Source of the DNA: Planctomycetaceae bacterium
GTDB lineage: Bacteria; Planctomycetota; Phycisphaerae; Phycisphaerales; SM1A02
NCBI GenBank assembly: GCA_002685335.1
Contig: NYWY01000003.1
Span: 1-39,378, forward strand
Direction of reading: 5' to 3'
DNA length: 39,378 nt
In this document: one piece after another, positions 1-7,723 of the stretch
Numbering within the stretch: the first letter of the stretch is position 1
Layout of the letters: each line of letters begins with the position of its first letter
Notes under the pieces: generated by a model
Seen by the model: only the letters and a program-made list of their open reading frames with translations
What the model was told of the DNA's origin: nothing
Databases searched by the model: none
Program-made: the position numbers and the translations under genes

Positions 1-261
1 CGTGGCTTTTCCAACCGTCTTGCGGCCCAGCGACATCGGATCTCGGACCACCTCGACCGTGACGCCGGGGGCCGGTGTGTCCAAGAGACGCGGATCGTCG
101 GCTTCGACCAGTTCCACGGTGCTGTAATCGCCGATCACCGTCCGTCCCTCGAGCACGTATTTTCCGCAGCCACCGAGCAGCGTCGCGCCCAGGACCAGCA
201 GTAGGAGGGAAGCGGTGCGAAGAGCGGCGGCTCGTCCACCACTGAAATCAGGATGTTTCAT
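1..261 (-). CDS. Lipoprotein, N-terminal part (cut by the window edge)
   Basis: Only the first 87 codons lie in the window; the 3' end is outside. The start is the ATG at 261-259. The product begins with a charged stretch, then a hydrophobic signal segment ending in a lipobox (LLGGC, Cys near residue 35), so it should be exported and lipid-anchored. After the Cys the chain reads like the start of a small beta domain of the carboxypeptidase-regulatory-like type (APGVTVEVV, then KTVGKAT), but too little is visible to be sure. It overlaps the upstream gene by 14 bases in another frame, so the two are probably translationally coupled. It is the last visible gene of the folC-leuS unit. LptE, which follows leuS in proteobacteria, was considered, but the visible sequence does not look like it. 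Confidence 0.75.
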   Translation of the reverse strand, partial: MKHPDFSGGRAAALRTASLLLLVLGATLLGGCGKYVLEGRTVIGDYSTVELVEADDPRLLDTPAPGVTVEVVRDPMSLGRKTVGKAT

Positions 262-775
262 CGTCTTGGACTCCGTTGTCCGGCGCCGACTGCTCCAACG
301 TGGTGTCGGTGTCGGAATCGCCTGGTTTGGTGGTGCCTGACGGTAGCAGGTCGGCGATCATGGACAGCAGACCGAAGAGGATCATGAGGAGCAGGAGATA
401 GGTTCCGGCGGTGCGAAGCCGACGAACGATCCGAAGCCGTCGCGGCCCGTTTTCGAGCAGGCGGGCATCGCGAGCGGACATCTCACCGGGATCGAAGGAC
501 TCCCAGTCGATCCCGGACGCCATCGCCTCTCGGTTGACGAGCGCCCGCTCGGCATCCTCGGTCGCGGCTTCGGCCACCAGCACCAACCAGTCACCGTGAC
601 GGCGATCCCGCTCCACGCTGGCGGGGATCCCCTCTTCTTCGAGGACGTGACGGATGAGATCCGCGGCGACGCGATCCGCGGCCCGTCGAATCGTGTGCGG
701 AGGACGAGCCAACGGATCGCCCTCGGGGGAAGGGTCGTGGTTCGGAAGCTCACCCGATCCTTCGGTCGCCGTCAT
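248..775 (-). CDS. DUF2007-like protein with C-terminal membrane helix
   Basis: This is a 175-aa protein. Residues about 30-75 resemble the DUF2007 'putative signal transducing protein' fold: an amphipathic helix (ADLIRHVLEEEGIPASVE), a short strand (WLVLVAEA) and a second helix (EDAERALVN). A single hydrophobic segment (TYLLLLMILFGLLSMIADLL) lies at about residues 125-145 and is followed by an acidic Ser/Thr-rich tail. It is likely an inner-membrane protein with a cytoplasmic ferredoxin-like domain; its role is unknown. The open frame extends upstream to 1093, but the start at 775 is preferred because it forms an ATGA overlap with the stop of the upstream gene, and the upstream extension reads as out-of-frame sequence of that gene. 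Confidence 0.75.
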   Translation of the reverse strand: MTATEGSGELPNHDPSPEGDPLARPPHTIRRAADRVAADLIRHVLEEEGIPASVERDRRHGDWLVLVAEAATEDAERALVNREAMASGIDWESFDPGEMSARDARLLENGPRRLRIVRRLRTAGTYLLLLMILFGLLSMIADLLPSGTTKPGDSDTDTTLEQSAPDNGVQDDETS

Positions 776-2079
776 CGGCTCGCTCCGGAGAGAAACGTCA
801 TGAGTTCCACCGAGTCCTCGGGACCGATGCTGTTCGGTCCTCGAACCAAACGCCAGTCGTCGATCTGCTCGACTCCGAAGTTGACCTCCATGCCCGCCGG
901 GCGACCGTCGATCGTGCCCCGGAGAAGCCGCCCCCGGCCACCATCGGATTCGATCGCCTCGACCTGCAGCCAGCCGTGCTCGGTCCGACCCTCGGCGTCC
1001 AGCCCCACGGGAACCCCCGCAAGCAGCATCGGCGCCGATTCGTCGCCGCTCCGCCCGATCGTCGACTCGAAAGCGGCCACCGCCTCCGGCCATCGTCTTC
1101 GAGCGATCGAAGCCGACCGCTCGGTGGCGGCATCGCTTCGATAGAGAGTGACATCGAGCCCGGCCAGGGTCTCCAGCGCCGCCTCGGGCCAGCGCCAGAC
1201 CCGACGAAAGGAACCCCGAGGCTCGAGATCGCAGATCGCGGCGCGACGGGCTCGAAGCGGGTTCGGCGTCTCCTGCGAGAGCTCCTTGCGATCCTCGTCG
1301 GTTCCCAGACTCTCAGGATCGAGGGTCTCGATCACTTCCGTCCATGGCACCAGCACCACTCGGAGATTGGGGCCGAGCGGATATGGGATCTCGGGAGGTG
1401 GGGCTCCGTCCTCGAGCAGCAGCCCGGCCAGAGCATCGAGCAGTCGGGCACCGGCCGCCGCATGTCGTCCGGGAAGCTCGAGGATTTCGAGTTCGGGGAG
1501 ACCGCATCGAAGGAGTCCACGCGTGTAGATCCAGACCGTGCCTTCATCCAGATTCTCGTGTCCCGACACCGCCTGGACCCGCCAGAGCACATCTTCCGGC
1601 GGACCAAGTTCGAGCGTCAGCAGATCGCCATCGATCTCCGCCCGATCGAACCATCGCCCGGTCGTGGCATCGATGATGGCGATCGCGTCTTCGGATGATG
1701 CGAGCACCCCGGCCAGGCGCCCCCATCCGATCCGGGGATCACCACCTTCTAACAACGACTCCACCACGATCGACCAGCGGGAATTCCGGACTCCGGTGAC
1801 CAGGTCGGCGGGAACCTCGTCCATTCTCTTGGTTCGCTCGCACGCGATCAGCACCGGGACCGCGTGGCCCGGAAGTCGAACGACCACCGACCACGGATGC
1901 TTGTCGTCGGGCGACGGCTGGATCTCGAGGACCTCGATCACATCCGAGATCCGATTCGCGACGGACGCGAGAAACGCGTCAACCTCCGGAGGATCCGCGC
2001 ACTTCAAAGGCGCGACCAGCGTCGCGGGCCATGGCTCCGTGATTCGCCAGGTGGGATGAATGCCGTCGCTGTTGGTCAT
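772..2079 (-). CDS. Hypothetical protein, 435 aa, leuS operon
   Basis: I do not recognise this family. The protein is acidic and soluble-looking, with no signal peptide or membrane helix. It has alternating strands and helices in what could be two alpha/beta halves, roughly residues 15-200 and 200-430. Tryptophans and Asp/Glu-Gly turns are frequent. The ATG at 2079-2077 overlaps the leuS stop as TGATG, and its own stop overlaps the next start as ATGA, so it is translated as part of the leuS unit. Codon use matches its neighbours, so it is probably a real gene rather than a shadow. Its position suggests a housekeeping or envelope-linked role, but nothing in the sequence names one. Confidence 0.8.
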   Translation of the reverse strand: MTNSDGIHPTWRITEPWPATLVAPLKCADPPEVDAFLASVANRISDVIEVLEIQPSPDDKHPWSVVVRLPGHAVPVLIACERTKRMDEVPADLVTGVRNSRWSIVVESLLEGGDPRIGWGRLAGVLASSEDAIAIIDATTGRWFDRAEIDGDLLTLELGPPEDVLWRVQAVSGHENLDEGTVWIYTRGLLRCGLPELEILELPGRHAAAGARLLDALAGLLLEDGAPPPEIPYPLGPNLRVVLVPWTEVIETLDPESLGTDEDRKELSQETPNPLRARRAAICDLEPRGSFRRVWRWPEAALETLAGLDVTLYRSDAATERSASIARRRWPEAVAAFESTIGRSGDESAPMLLAGVPVGLDAEGRTEHGWLQVEAIESDGGRGRLLRGTIDGRPAGMEVNFGVEQIDDWRLVRGPNSIGPEDSVELMTFLSGASR

Positions 2080-4988
2080 CAGTTCGCCACGATGTTCACG
2101 AGCTTGCCGGGAACCACGACCACCTTGCGGATCGTCAGCCCCTCCACCAGTTCCTGGATTCGTTCGTCCGCCAGAGCCGCGGCTTCAAGATCCTTGGATT
2201 CCGAATCCGCGGGCACCGTGACCCGACTCCTGACCTTGCCCATCACCTGGACCGGCACTTCGATGGTGTCGTCCTCGAGCATCGCGGGATCGAAGGTCGG
2301 CCAGTCCGCGAGCACCACGCTCGATCGTTCGTTCGGGCATCCGAGTCGATGATGGATCTCCTCGGCCAGATGCGGCGCGAACGGACCGAGGGTCCGATTG
2401 AATCGATCGAGTTGATCCGCGGTGACCCCGACACCGGTGGCCGTGTTGACGAATTCGATCATCGCGGCGATCGCGGTGTTGAAGGCGAGGCGTTCGATGT
2501 CTCCACCGACCTTCGAAATCGTCCGGTGCAGGGACTTCTCGACCTCATCGTCGGGATGCTCCCTCAGATTCAGTTCGCCGGTTCCCTCGTCGACGGCGAG
2601 CCGCCAGTATCGCTGGAGAAATCGGTGAACACCCACGATGTCCCGCGTGTTCCAAGGCTTGGAGGCATCGAGCGGTCCCATCGCCATCTCGTAGAGACGG
2701 AAGGTGTCGGCACCGTAGTCCGCGATGACGTCGTCGGGATTGACCACGTTTCGAAGGGACTTCGACATCTTCGCCACGATTCGTTCCACCGACTCGCCGT
2801 TCTCGATCTCGATGAACGACTCGGTGCCATCCTCGGCGGTCCGAACCTCGACCTCGTCGACCGGAACCAGCGAACCATCGACTCGCTTGTAGGCGAAACT
2901 CGTGATCAGGCCCTGGTGGAAAAGCCTTCCGATCGGTTCCGGAGTCGAGACCTCCCCGCGGTCGAAGAGGATCTTGTGCCAGAAGCGGGCATAGAGCAGG
3001 TGGAGTACCGCGTGCTCGGCCCCACCCACGTAGAGATCCACGCCCCCCACATGATGGTTGGTCGCGTCGAAGGACTCCTCCCCCGGGGCGCAGGTCCGTT
3101 CGCCACCCGAGGGATCGCGATCGGAAAGCATCCAGTATCGCTCCGCCTCGGTCGACAGAAATCGCTGATCGTTGGATGCATCCGCGTACCGCAGGTAGTA
3201 CCAGCACGATCCAGCCCAGCCCGGCATGGTGTTGGTCTCCCGGCGCACCGGCGTATCGGGCGGCAGGACCGACGGATCGACCCCCGCTTCGCCCGCGGTG
3301 GTGTTCACCCAGGCCGTGGCCTTGCCCAGTGGCGGCGTCGGATTCTCACTCTCCACCGGCTGGTAGTCGTCCAGATCCGGAAGCACGACCGGAAGGGCCG
3401 ACTCGGAGATGGGATGATGATCCCCGTGCTGGTCGAAGACGATGGGGAACGGCTCGCCCCAGTAGCGCTGGCGGCTGAACAACCAGTCCCGCAGCTTGAA
3501 GTTCACATTCCCTCGCCCCGCCTTGGAAGCCTCGAGCCATGCGATGATCGCTTCGGTCGCCTCGGAAGTCGACAGGCCGTCGAGAGAGATCTCCTGGTTC
3601 GCACTGTCCACCGCGATCCCAGACCCGATTACGGCTTCGGTCCATTCCTCGACCGGAGCGTCGTCTCCCCGGCCCTCCACGGCGACCACCCGACGAATCG
3701 GAAGATCGAATCGTCGGGCGAACTCGAAGTCCCGCTGGTCGTGGGCTGGCACCGCCATGATCGCGCCCGTTCCGTAGCCTGCCAGGACGTAGTCGGCGGT
3801 CCAGATCGGAATCTGCTCACCGGTGGCGGGATTGAGGGCGGACCGCCCGGTGGGGACTCCGGTCTTCTCCTTGGAATCGGCCATTCGGTCGACATCCGCT
3901 CGGTTGCGGGCCTCCCGGACGTACGCCGCGAGCGCCGGCATCTCCCCGCCGGCGATCACCCGATCGACCAGAGGATGCTCGGGCGCGACGACCATGTAGG
4001 TGGCCCCGAAGATGGTGTCCGGACGAGTCGTGAAGACCTCCAGCGGCTCCTCGTCCTCGGCGTCGACCTCGAATCGGACGAGGGCCCCTTCGCTCCGACC
4101 GATCCACTCGCGCTGCTGGGTTCGGGTGGACTCCGGCCAGTCGATCATGGCCAGATCGTCGAGCAGCCTCTGGGCGTACTCGGTGATCCGAAACATCCAC
4201 TGGCGGAGCGGCTTGCGAATCACCGGATACCCACCCCGCTCGCTTCGACCGTCGATGACCTCTTCGTTGGCAAGCACGGTTCCCAGTCTGGGACACCAGT
4301 TGACCGTCTGTTCCCCGAGATAGGCGAGTCGTCGATCGTCGAGGACCTCTCGTCGCCCGGCGGCATCGAGACCCGACCAGGCGATGGCCGTCCCGTCGTC
4401 CTCCTTCAGGGTGATGGTTCCGTCGTCCAGACCCGCGATCAACTCACTGATCGGCCGCGCCCTCTGGATTTCGCGATCGAACCAGGAGTCGTACGCCTTC
4501 AACCAGATCCACTGGGTCCAACGGTAGTACCCGGGATCGATGGTGGCGAACTCCCGGGACCAGTCGTAACCGAAACCGAATCGTTTCAACTGCCTTCGAA
4601 AGTTGTCGATCGCGGTGACCGTCGTTTCACGCGGATGAACGCCGGTCTGCACCGCGTACTGTTCCGCCGGCAGTCCGAACGCATCGAAGCCCATCGGATG
4701 CAGGACGTTGAAACCCCGCATCCGTCGGAACCGGCACAGGATGTCGGTCGCGGTATAGCCCTCTGGATGGCCCACATGAAGTCCGGCCCCGGACGGGTAG
4801 GGAAACATGTCGAGGCAGTAGAACTTCGGCTTCGAGGGGTCGAACCCCGGATCACCGGGACCCAGCGTTCGATCAATCTCGTTCCGCTCCCAGTCGGCCT
4901 GCCAGCGCAGTTCGATCTCATCCGCTCGTCGGGCGTCATAGCGGTGGGTGGCCGGGGCGTCGGGAGCATGGTCCGCGGTTGGCTTCAT
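2079..4988 (-). CDS. leuS: Leucyl-tRNA synthetase
   Basis: A class I aminoacyl-tRNA synthetase of 969 aa that charges tRNA-Leu with leucine in the cytosol. The HIGH-type motif is HVGH near residue 73 (with PYPSGAGL just before it). The KMSKS motif is intact near residue 740 (KMSKSLRNVVNPDD). Between them lie the editing (CP1) domain, including TTRPDTIFGATYMVV and the GTGAIMAVPAHDQRD segment, and the family landmark GGAEHAVLHLLYARFW. The length is at the upper end for bacterial LeuRS; there is an insertion of about 40 residues near residue 180 (around ELIAGLDDGTITLKEDDGTA). The ATG at 4988 gives a normal N-terminus. A hairpin and a possible -10 box lie upstream, so it may be expressed both from the folC promoter and from its own. 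Confidence 0.97.
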   Translation of the reverse strand: MKPTADHAPDAPATHRYDARRADEIELRWQADWERNEIDRTLGPGDPGFDPSKPKFYCLDMFPYPSGAGLHVGHPEGYTATDILCRFRRMRGFNVLHPMGFDAFGLPAEQYAVQTGVHPRETTVTAIDNFRRQLKRFGFGYDWSREFATIDPGYYRWTQWIWLKAYDSWFDREIQRARPISELIAGLDDGTITLKEDDGTAIAWSGLDAAGRREVLDDRRLAYLGEQTVNWCPRLGTVLANEEVIDGRSERGGYPVIRKPLRQWMFRITEYAQRLLDDLAMIDWPESTRTQQREWIGRSEGALVRFEVDAEDEEPLEVFTTRPDTIFGATYMVVAPEHPLVDRVIAGGEMPALAAYVREARNRADVDRMADSKEKTGVPTGRSALNPATGEQIPIWTADYVLAGYGTGAIMAVPAHDQRDFEFARRFDLPIRRVVAVEGRGDDAPVEEWTEAVIGSGIAVDSANQEISLDGLSTSEATEAIIAWLEASKAGRGNVNFKLRDWLFSRQRYWGEPFPIVFDQHGDHHPISESALPVVLPDLDDYQPVESENPTPPLGKATAWVNTTAGEAGVDPSVLPPDTPVRRETNTMPGWAGSCWYYLRYADASNDQRFLSTEAERYWMLSDRDPSGGERTCAPGEESFDATNHHVGGVDLYVGGAEHAVLHLLYARFWHKILFDRGEVSTPEPIGRLFHQGLITSFAYKRVDGSLVPVDEVEVRTAEDGTESFIEIENGESVERIVAKMSKSLRNVVNPDDVIADYGADTFRLYEMAMGPLDASKPWNTRDIVGVHRFLQRYWRLAVDEGTGELNLREHPDDEVEKSLHRTISKVGGDIERLAFNTAIAAMIEFVNTATGVGVTADQLDRFNRTLGPFAPHLAEEIHHRLGCPNERSSVVLADWPTFDPAMLEDDTIEVPVQVMGKVRSRVTVPADSESKDLEAAALADERIQELVEGLTIRKVVVVPGKLVNIVAN

Positions 4989-5039
4989 CGTGTCGGATCC
5001 GGGAGTTGCGGGCCGAAGGGTCGAGGGCGTGAAGTGTGG

Positions 5040-5045
5040 ATCTTA
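5040..5045 (-). promoter_or_regulatory. Possible -10 box for leuS
   Basis: On the minus strand the hexamer TAAGAT (4 of 6 matches to TATAAT) lies about 50 bases before the leuS ATG. No convincing -35 box is present at 16-18 bases, so this is weak. If used, it would make a leuS transcript that starts just after the hairpin at 5049-5096. Confidence 0.25.
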
Positions 5046-5048
5046 CGA

Positions 5049-5096
5049 CCGCCCGCCCGTCACGGACGTCGAAAACGTCCAGGTACGGGCGGGCGG
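5049..5096 (-). terminator. Two-tier hairpin between folC and leuS (terminator or attenuator)
   Basis: A perfect 12-base inverted repeat (5049-5060 with 5085-5096, all G/C except one A-T pair) encloses a second perfect 6-base inverted repeat (GGACGT/ACGTCC, 5064-5069 with 5075-5080, 5-base loop). It starts 27 bases after the folC stop and ends before the leuS leader. No T-run follows on either strand, so it is not a textbook intrinsic terminator. It could pause or attenuate transcription, block 3' exonucleases, or be a Rho-linked end. Confidence 0.5.
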
Positions 5097-5122
5097 GGTC
5101 AGGGCGGGCTGCGGGGCACGGC

Positions 5123-6661
5123 TCAGGCCGTGACCGACTCCTCCCGTGACTTGCGAAGCTGCTCGAGGTGCTTCATCGCATCCCCGACCAGATAAAAGCT
5201 TCCGGTGACGCAGATCAGATCATCCCGGCTGACCGCACGGGCGGCCAGTTCGAGGGCCTCTCCCACCGACGCCGCGGTCTGGCACATCTTGCCACTCCGC
5301 TCCACGAATCGTCGCTTCAGATCCTCCGGATCGCAGGCTCGGGGATTGGTGCTCGAACGGGTGAAGATCACCTTGTCCGCCCCCAGGCTGACGCGATCCA
5401 GAAGTGAGTCGACGTCCTTGTCCTGAGCACATCCGAAGACACACACCATCGAGTCGTAGGGGACATGGGCCCCGACGCATCGCATGAGCGCTCCGAGCGA
5501 ATCGGGATTGTGGGCCCCGTCGACCAGGATCCTCGGCTGCGACCAGACCAGCTGCATGCGACCGGGAATCACGGTGTCTTCGAGACCCGCGGTGACGGTG
5601 GCCTCGGGACAATCGAAACCGATCGACTTCAGGTGATCGACCGCTGCCAGCGCCAGTCCACAGTTGAAGGCCTGGTGTTCACCGGGCAGCGGCACCGGCA
5701 GGTGCTCGAGGCGACTGGTCTCGGTGTAGAGGCAGACGCGGTTGTGTGGCCCCAGCTCCGCGGTGGAGCAGAATCGGTTGCTGAACTCGATCTCCCGGTT
5801 CACGAATCGGACCGTGGTGCCGACCGATTCCGCGGTTTCCATGAGCACCGGTTCCACCTCGGCATGCTGCTCACGGGTGATCACCGGCACTCCGGGCTTC
5901 AGGATGCCCGCCTTCTCCTTGGCGACCGAAGCGAGTTCCGTGCCGAGAATGCGGGTGTGATCCAGCTGAATCTCGGTGATCAGGCTCAACACCGGCATGA
6001 TCACGTTGGTGGAATCCAGCCGGCCGCCGAGGCCGACCTCCACCAGGGCGATGTCGACCGCCTGATCCGCGAAGTGCATGAAGCCGATCGCGGTGATCGC
6101 TTCGAAGAACGTGGGATTCTCCTCGATCTTGACCGCCGCCTCGGCGACTCGACGCATGAGCTCGGTGAAGTCCGGGCGGCCGATCATCTGGCCATTGATG
6201 GAGATCCTCTCCCGCACGTCCGTCAGGTGGGGACTCGTGAAGGAACCAACCGCGTACCCGCACTTGCGAAGCATCGCGGACATCATGGCGATGGTGGAGC
6301 CCTTGCCGTTGGTACCGGCGACATGGACCGCTCGGAACTGCTCCTGCGGGTTGCCGAGGGCGGTCAGCAGGTTCCGCATGCGATCAAGCTTGAAATCGCC
6401 GTCGGCGTCGTAACGAACCACCCTCTGACGCTCGACGTCATGGAGTTCCAGCAGCCATCTCACCGCGCCCGGGTAGGACGAGATCCGATCCGCACCGACC
6501 TTGGCCGGCCCCTTGGAACTCCGCGACTTCCTGGCGGTCGTCTTGGGTTCGGTACCAGTGGAGGTGGTCGGGGTCTTCTTCTTGGTCTTTGATGTCAACT
6601 TCTTGGCCGTCGTTCGAGGGTTGCTGAGATGAGTGACGGCCTTCCTGGCCCCGGGAGCCAC
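5123..6661 (-). CDS. folC: Folylpolyglutamate synthase / dihydrofolate synthase
   Basis: An ATP-dependent Mur-ligase-family enzyme that adds glutamate to dihydropteroate and folates in the cytosol. The P-loop AGTNGKGST, the SPHL folate-loop motif and the landmark GLGGRLDSTN are all intact, followed by the C-terminal domain (VDGAHNPDS). The conserved domain starts about 65 residues after the start chosen here and is preceded by an unusual Lys/Thr/Ser-rich basic linker (AKKLTSKTKKKTPTT). The frame is open back to a TTG at 6754, but that codon overlaps the predicted -10 box, so it cannot be the start if that promoter is right. The GTG at 6661 is my choice; a TTG at about 6598 is another option. 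The start is therefore uncertain, the function is not. Confidence 0.9.
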   Translation of the reverse strand: MAPGARKAVTHLSNPRTTAKKLTSKTKKKTPTTSTGTEPKTTARKSRSSKGPAKVGADRISSYPGAVRWLLELHDVERQRVVRYDADGDFKLDRMRNLLTALGNPQEQFRAVHVAGTNGKGSTIAMMSAMLRKCGYAVGSFTSPHLTDVRERISINGQMIGRPDFTELMRRVAEAAVKIEENPTFFEAITAIGFMHFADQAVDIALVEVGLGGRLDSTNVIMPVLSLITEIQLDHTRILGTELASVAKEKAGILKPGVPVITREQHAEVEPVLMETAESVGTTVRFVNREIEFSNRFCSTAELGPHNRVCLYTETSRLEHLPVPLPGEHQAFNCGLALAAVDHLKSIGFDCPEATVTAGLEDTVIPGRMQLVWSQPRILVDGAHNPDSLGALMRCVGAHVPYDSMVCVFGCAQDKDVDSLLDRVSLGADKVIFTRSSTNPRACDPEDLKRRFVERSGKMCQTAASVGEALELAARAVSRDDLICVTGSFYLVGDAMKHLEQLRKSREESVTA

Positions 6662-6753
6662 CGACGTGACGTCGACGGTCGTGGAAAGATCCGCTGAACA
6701 CCGGTAAAAATCGCCACCACGCTGGCGAAATGAACCTTCAGGCGTAAAGGGCA

Positions 6754-6782
6754 ATCATAGCGGGCCGGGCATTTTCAATCAA
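6754..6782 (-). promoter_or_regulatory. Sigma-70-type promoter for folC-leuS
   Basis: On the minus strand TTGATT (6782-6777) is separated by exactly 17 bases from TATGAT (6759-6754), giving 4 of 6 and 5 of 6 matches to the consensus boxes at ideal spacing. It lies in the gap between folC and the upstream hypothetical gene. Transcription would begin near 6747. This is the best promoter I see in the window. Confidence 0.6.
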
Positions 6783-6823
6783 ATCGAAACCGCTAACAAG
6801 CTGCAGCAAAGAGGCTTATGCCG

Positions 6824-7654
6824 TCAGATCGCCTCGGCGCTTCGCGTCGTCCGATGCAACCTCACCACTCGCGTGTCCATCAGGTCCACCGCCCCCCCCG
6901 GCGCTCGTTCGAGGAGTCGACCCGCAGAGGCCAGGACGGCGTGGCGCTCGGCCGGCCTCTCCGGAAGCAGCAGCATCAGGATTCCGTCCTCGATCCCGCT
7001 TCGGAGGCGATCGAAATAGGTCCGATCCATCCGACGAACCGCGGTTTCAGTCAAGCTCGTGATCGCCTCCGGTGAGGCGTCCCCCCCCACCGGCCAGTCG
7101 TCGTGGAGGGCATCGACCGTGACATCTCGTTCGGTCGTGTTGAGGTGGAAATAGTTCACCCCTTCACCTGAAAGATTGAACACCACCTGATCACCGATGC
7201 CTCGAAACTTCCGAACCGAGCGGGATTTTCCGGGACGAACCGGGGCGACGTACAGCTTGAGCGCGTCGAACTCCCGACTGTCGACGCCGAAGCGGCGGTC
7301 GATGAACTCTTCAAAGAGCTCGCTCGCCATGTTCCGAATGCGGGCGAGTCCCGGATACAGCACGATCAGCGGGCTCTTTCGTTCGAGGGCCGCCCCCAGC
7401 AGGCGGCTCTCGGAACTTTCTTTTCCGAAGCGAAGGAACGAACTTCGAAGTCCTTCCTCGTGATCTTCCATCGCATGCGACTCCCGGCCGCCGGGATTGG
7501 GAATCACGAGCCGTCGTTCGCCCATCCCGAGGTCGGCCGCCCACCAGAACCGATCGAGGTTCACGATCGTCGCGCCACCGGAAAGGCCCTGGATGAACCC
7601 GGAGCCGGTGGGACCGTCGTCGTTGTTGGATCGTCGCTTGAAGAAGCCGAGCAT
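6824..7654 (-). CDS. Hypothetical protein, 276 aa
   Basis: I do not recognise this family. The ATG at 7654 opens a basic N-terminus (MLGFFKRRSNN) but no signal peptide follows. The protein is a mix of strands and helices and looks cytosolic. It is rich in Arg, with a segment VVFNLSGEGVNYFHLNTTERDVTVD near residues 160-185 and a hydrophobic strand GILMLLLPERP near 225. The coding sequence carries two runs of eight identical bases (6892-6899 and 7081-7088), which are possible slippage or sequencing-error sites. It sits 64 bases downstream of hrpB, with two small hairpins between them. Confidence 0.65.
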   Translation of the reverse strand: MLGFFKRRSNNDDGPTGSGFIQGLSGGATIVNLDRFWWAADLGMGERRLVIPNPGGRESHAMEDHEEGLRSSFLRFGKESSESRLLGAALERKSPLIVLYPGLARIRNMASELFEEFIDRRFGVDSREFDALKLYVAPVRPGKSRSVRKFRGIGDQVVFNLSGEGVNYFHLNTTERDVTVDALHDDWPVGGDASPEAITSLTETAVRRMDRTYFDRLRSGIEDGILMLLLPERPAERHAVLASAGRLLERAPGGAVDLMDTRVVRLHRTTRSAEAI

Positions 7655-7683
7655 GATTGGTTCCGTGAAGGGCCGACAGTGTA

Positions 7684-7723
7684 GCGAAGAGACCTTCGCC
7701 CTCCTGACACCCCCGATGTCAGG
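7684..7723 (-). terminator. Pair of small hairpins at the hrpB 3' end
   Basis: Two perfect inverted repeats follow each other: CCTGACA/TGTCAGG (7703-7709 with 7717-7723), which spans the hrpB stop codon, and GCGAAG/CTTCGC (7684-7689 with 7694-7699, 4-base loop). There is no T-run. They may mark the end of the hrpB message or help stabilise it; this is weak as a terminator call. Confidence 0.3.

Noticed and set aside
1..261. The truncated lipoprotein as LptE, by analogy with leuS-lptE in proteobacteria
   Set aside because: The visible part after the Cys does not resemble LptE and looks more like a carboxypeptidase-regulatory-type domain.
2349..5195. A 948-codon open frame on the plus strand opposite leuS
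   Set aside because: It lies fully antisense to a clear leuS and its translation is low-complexity and Arg/Asp/Gly-rich without family motifs. High GC content with strong codon bias leaves long antisense frames open.
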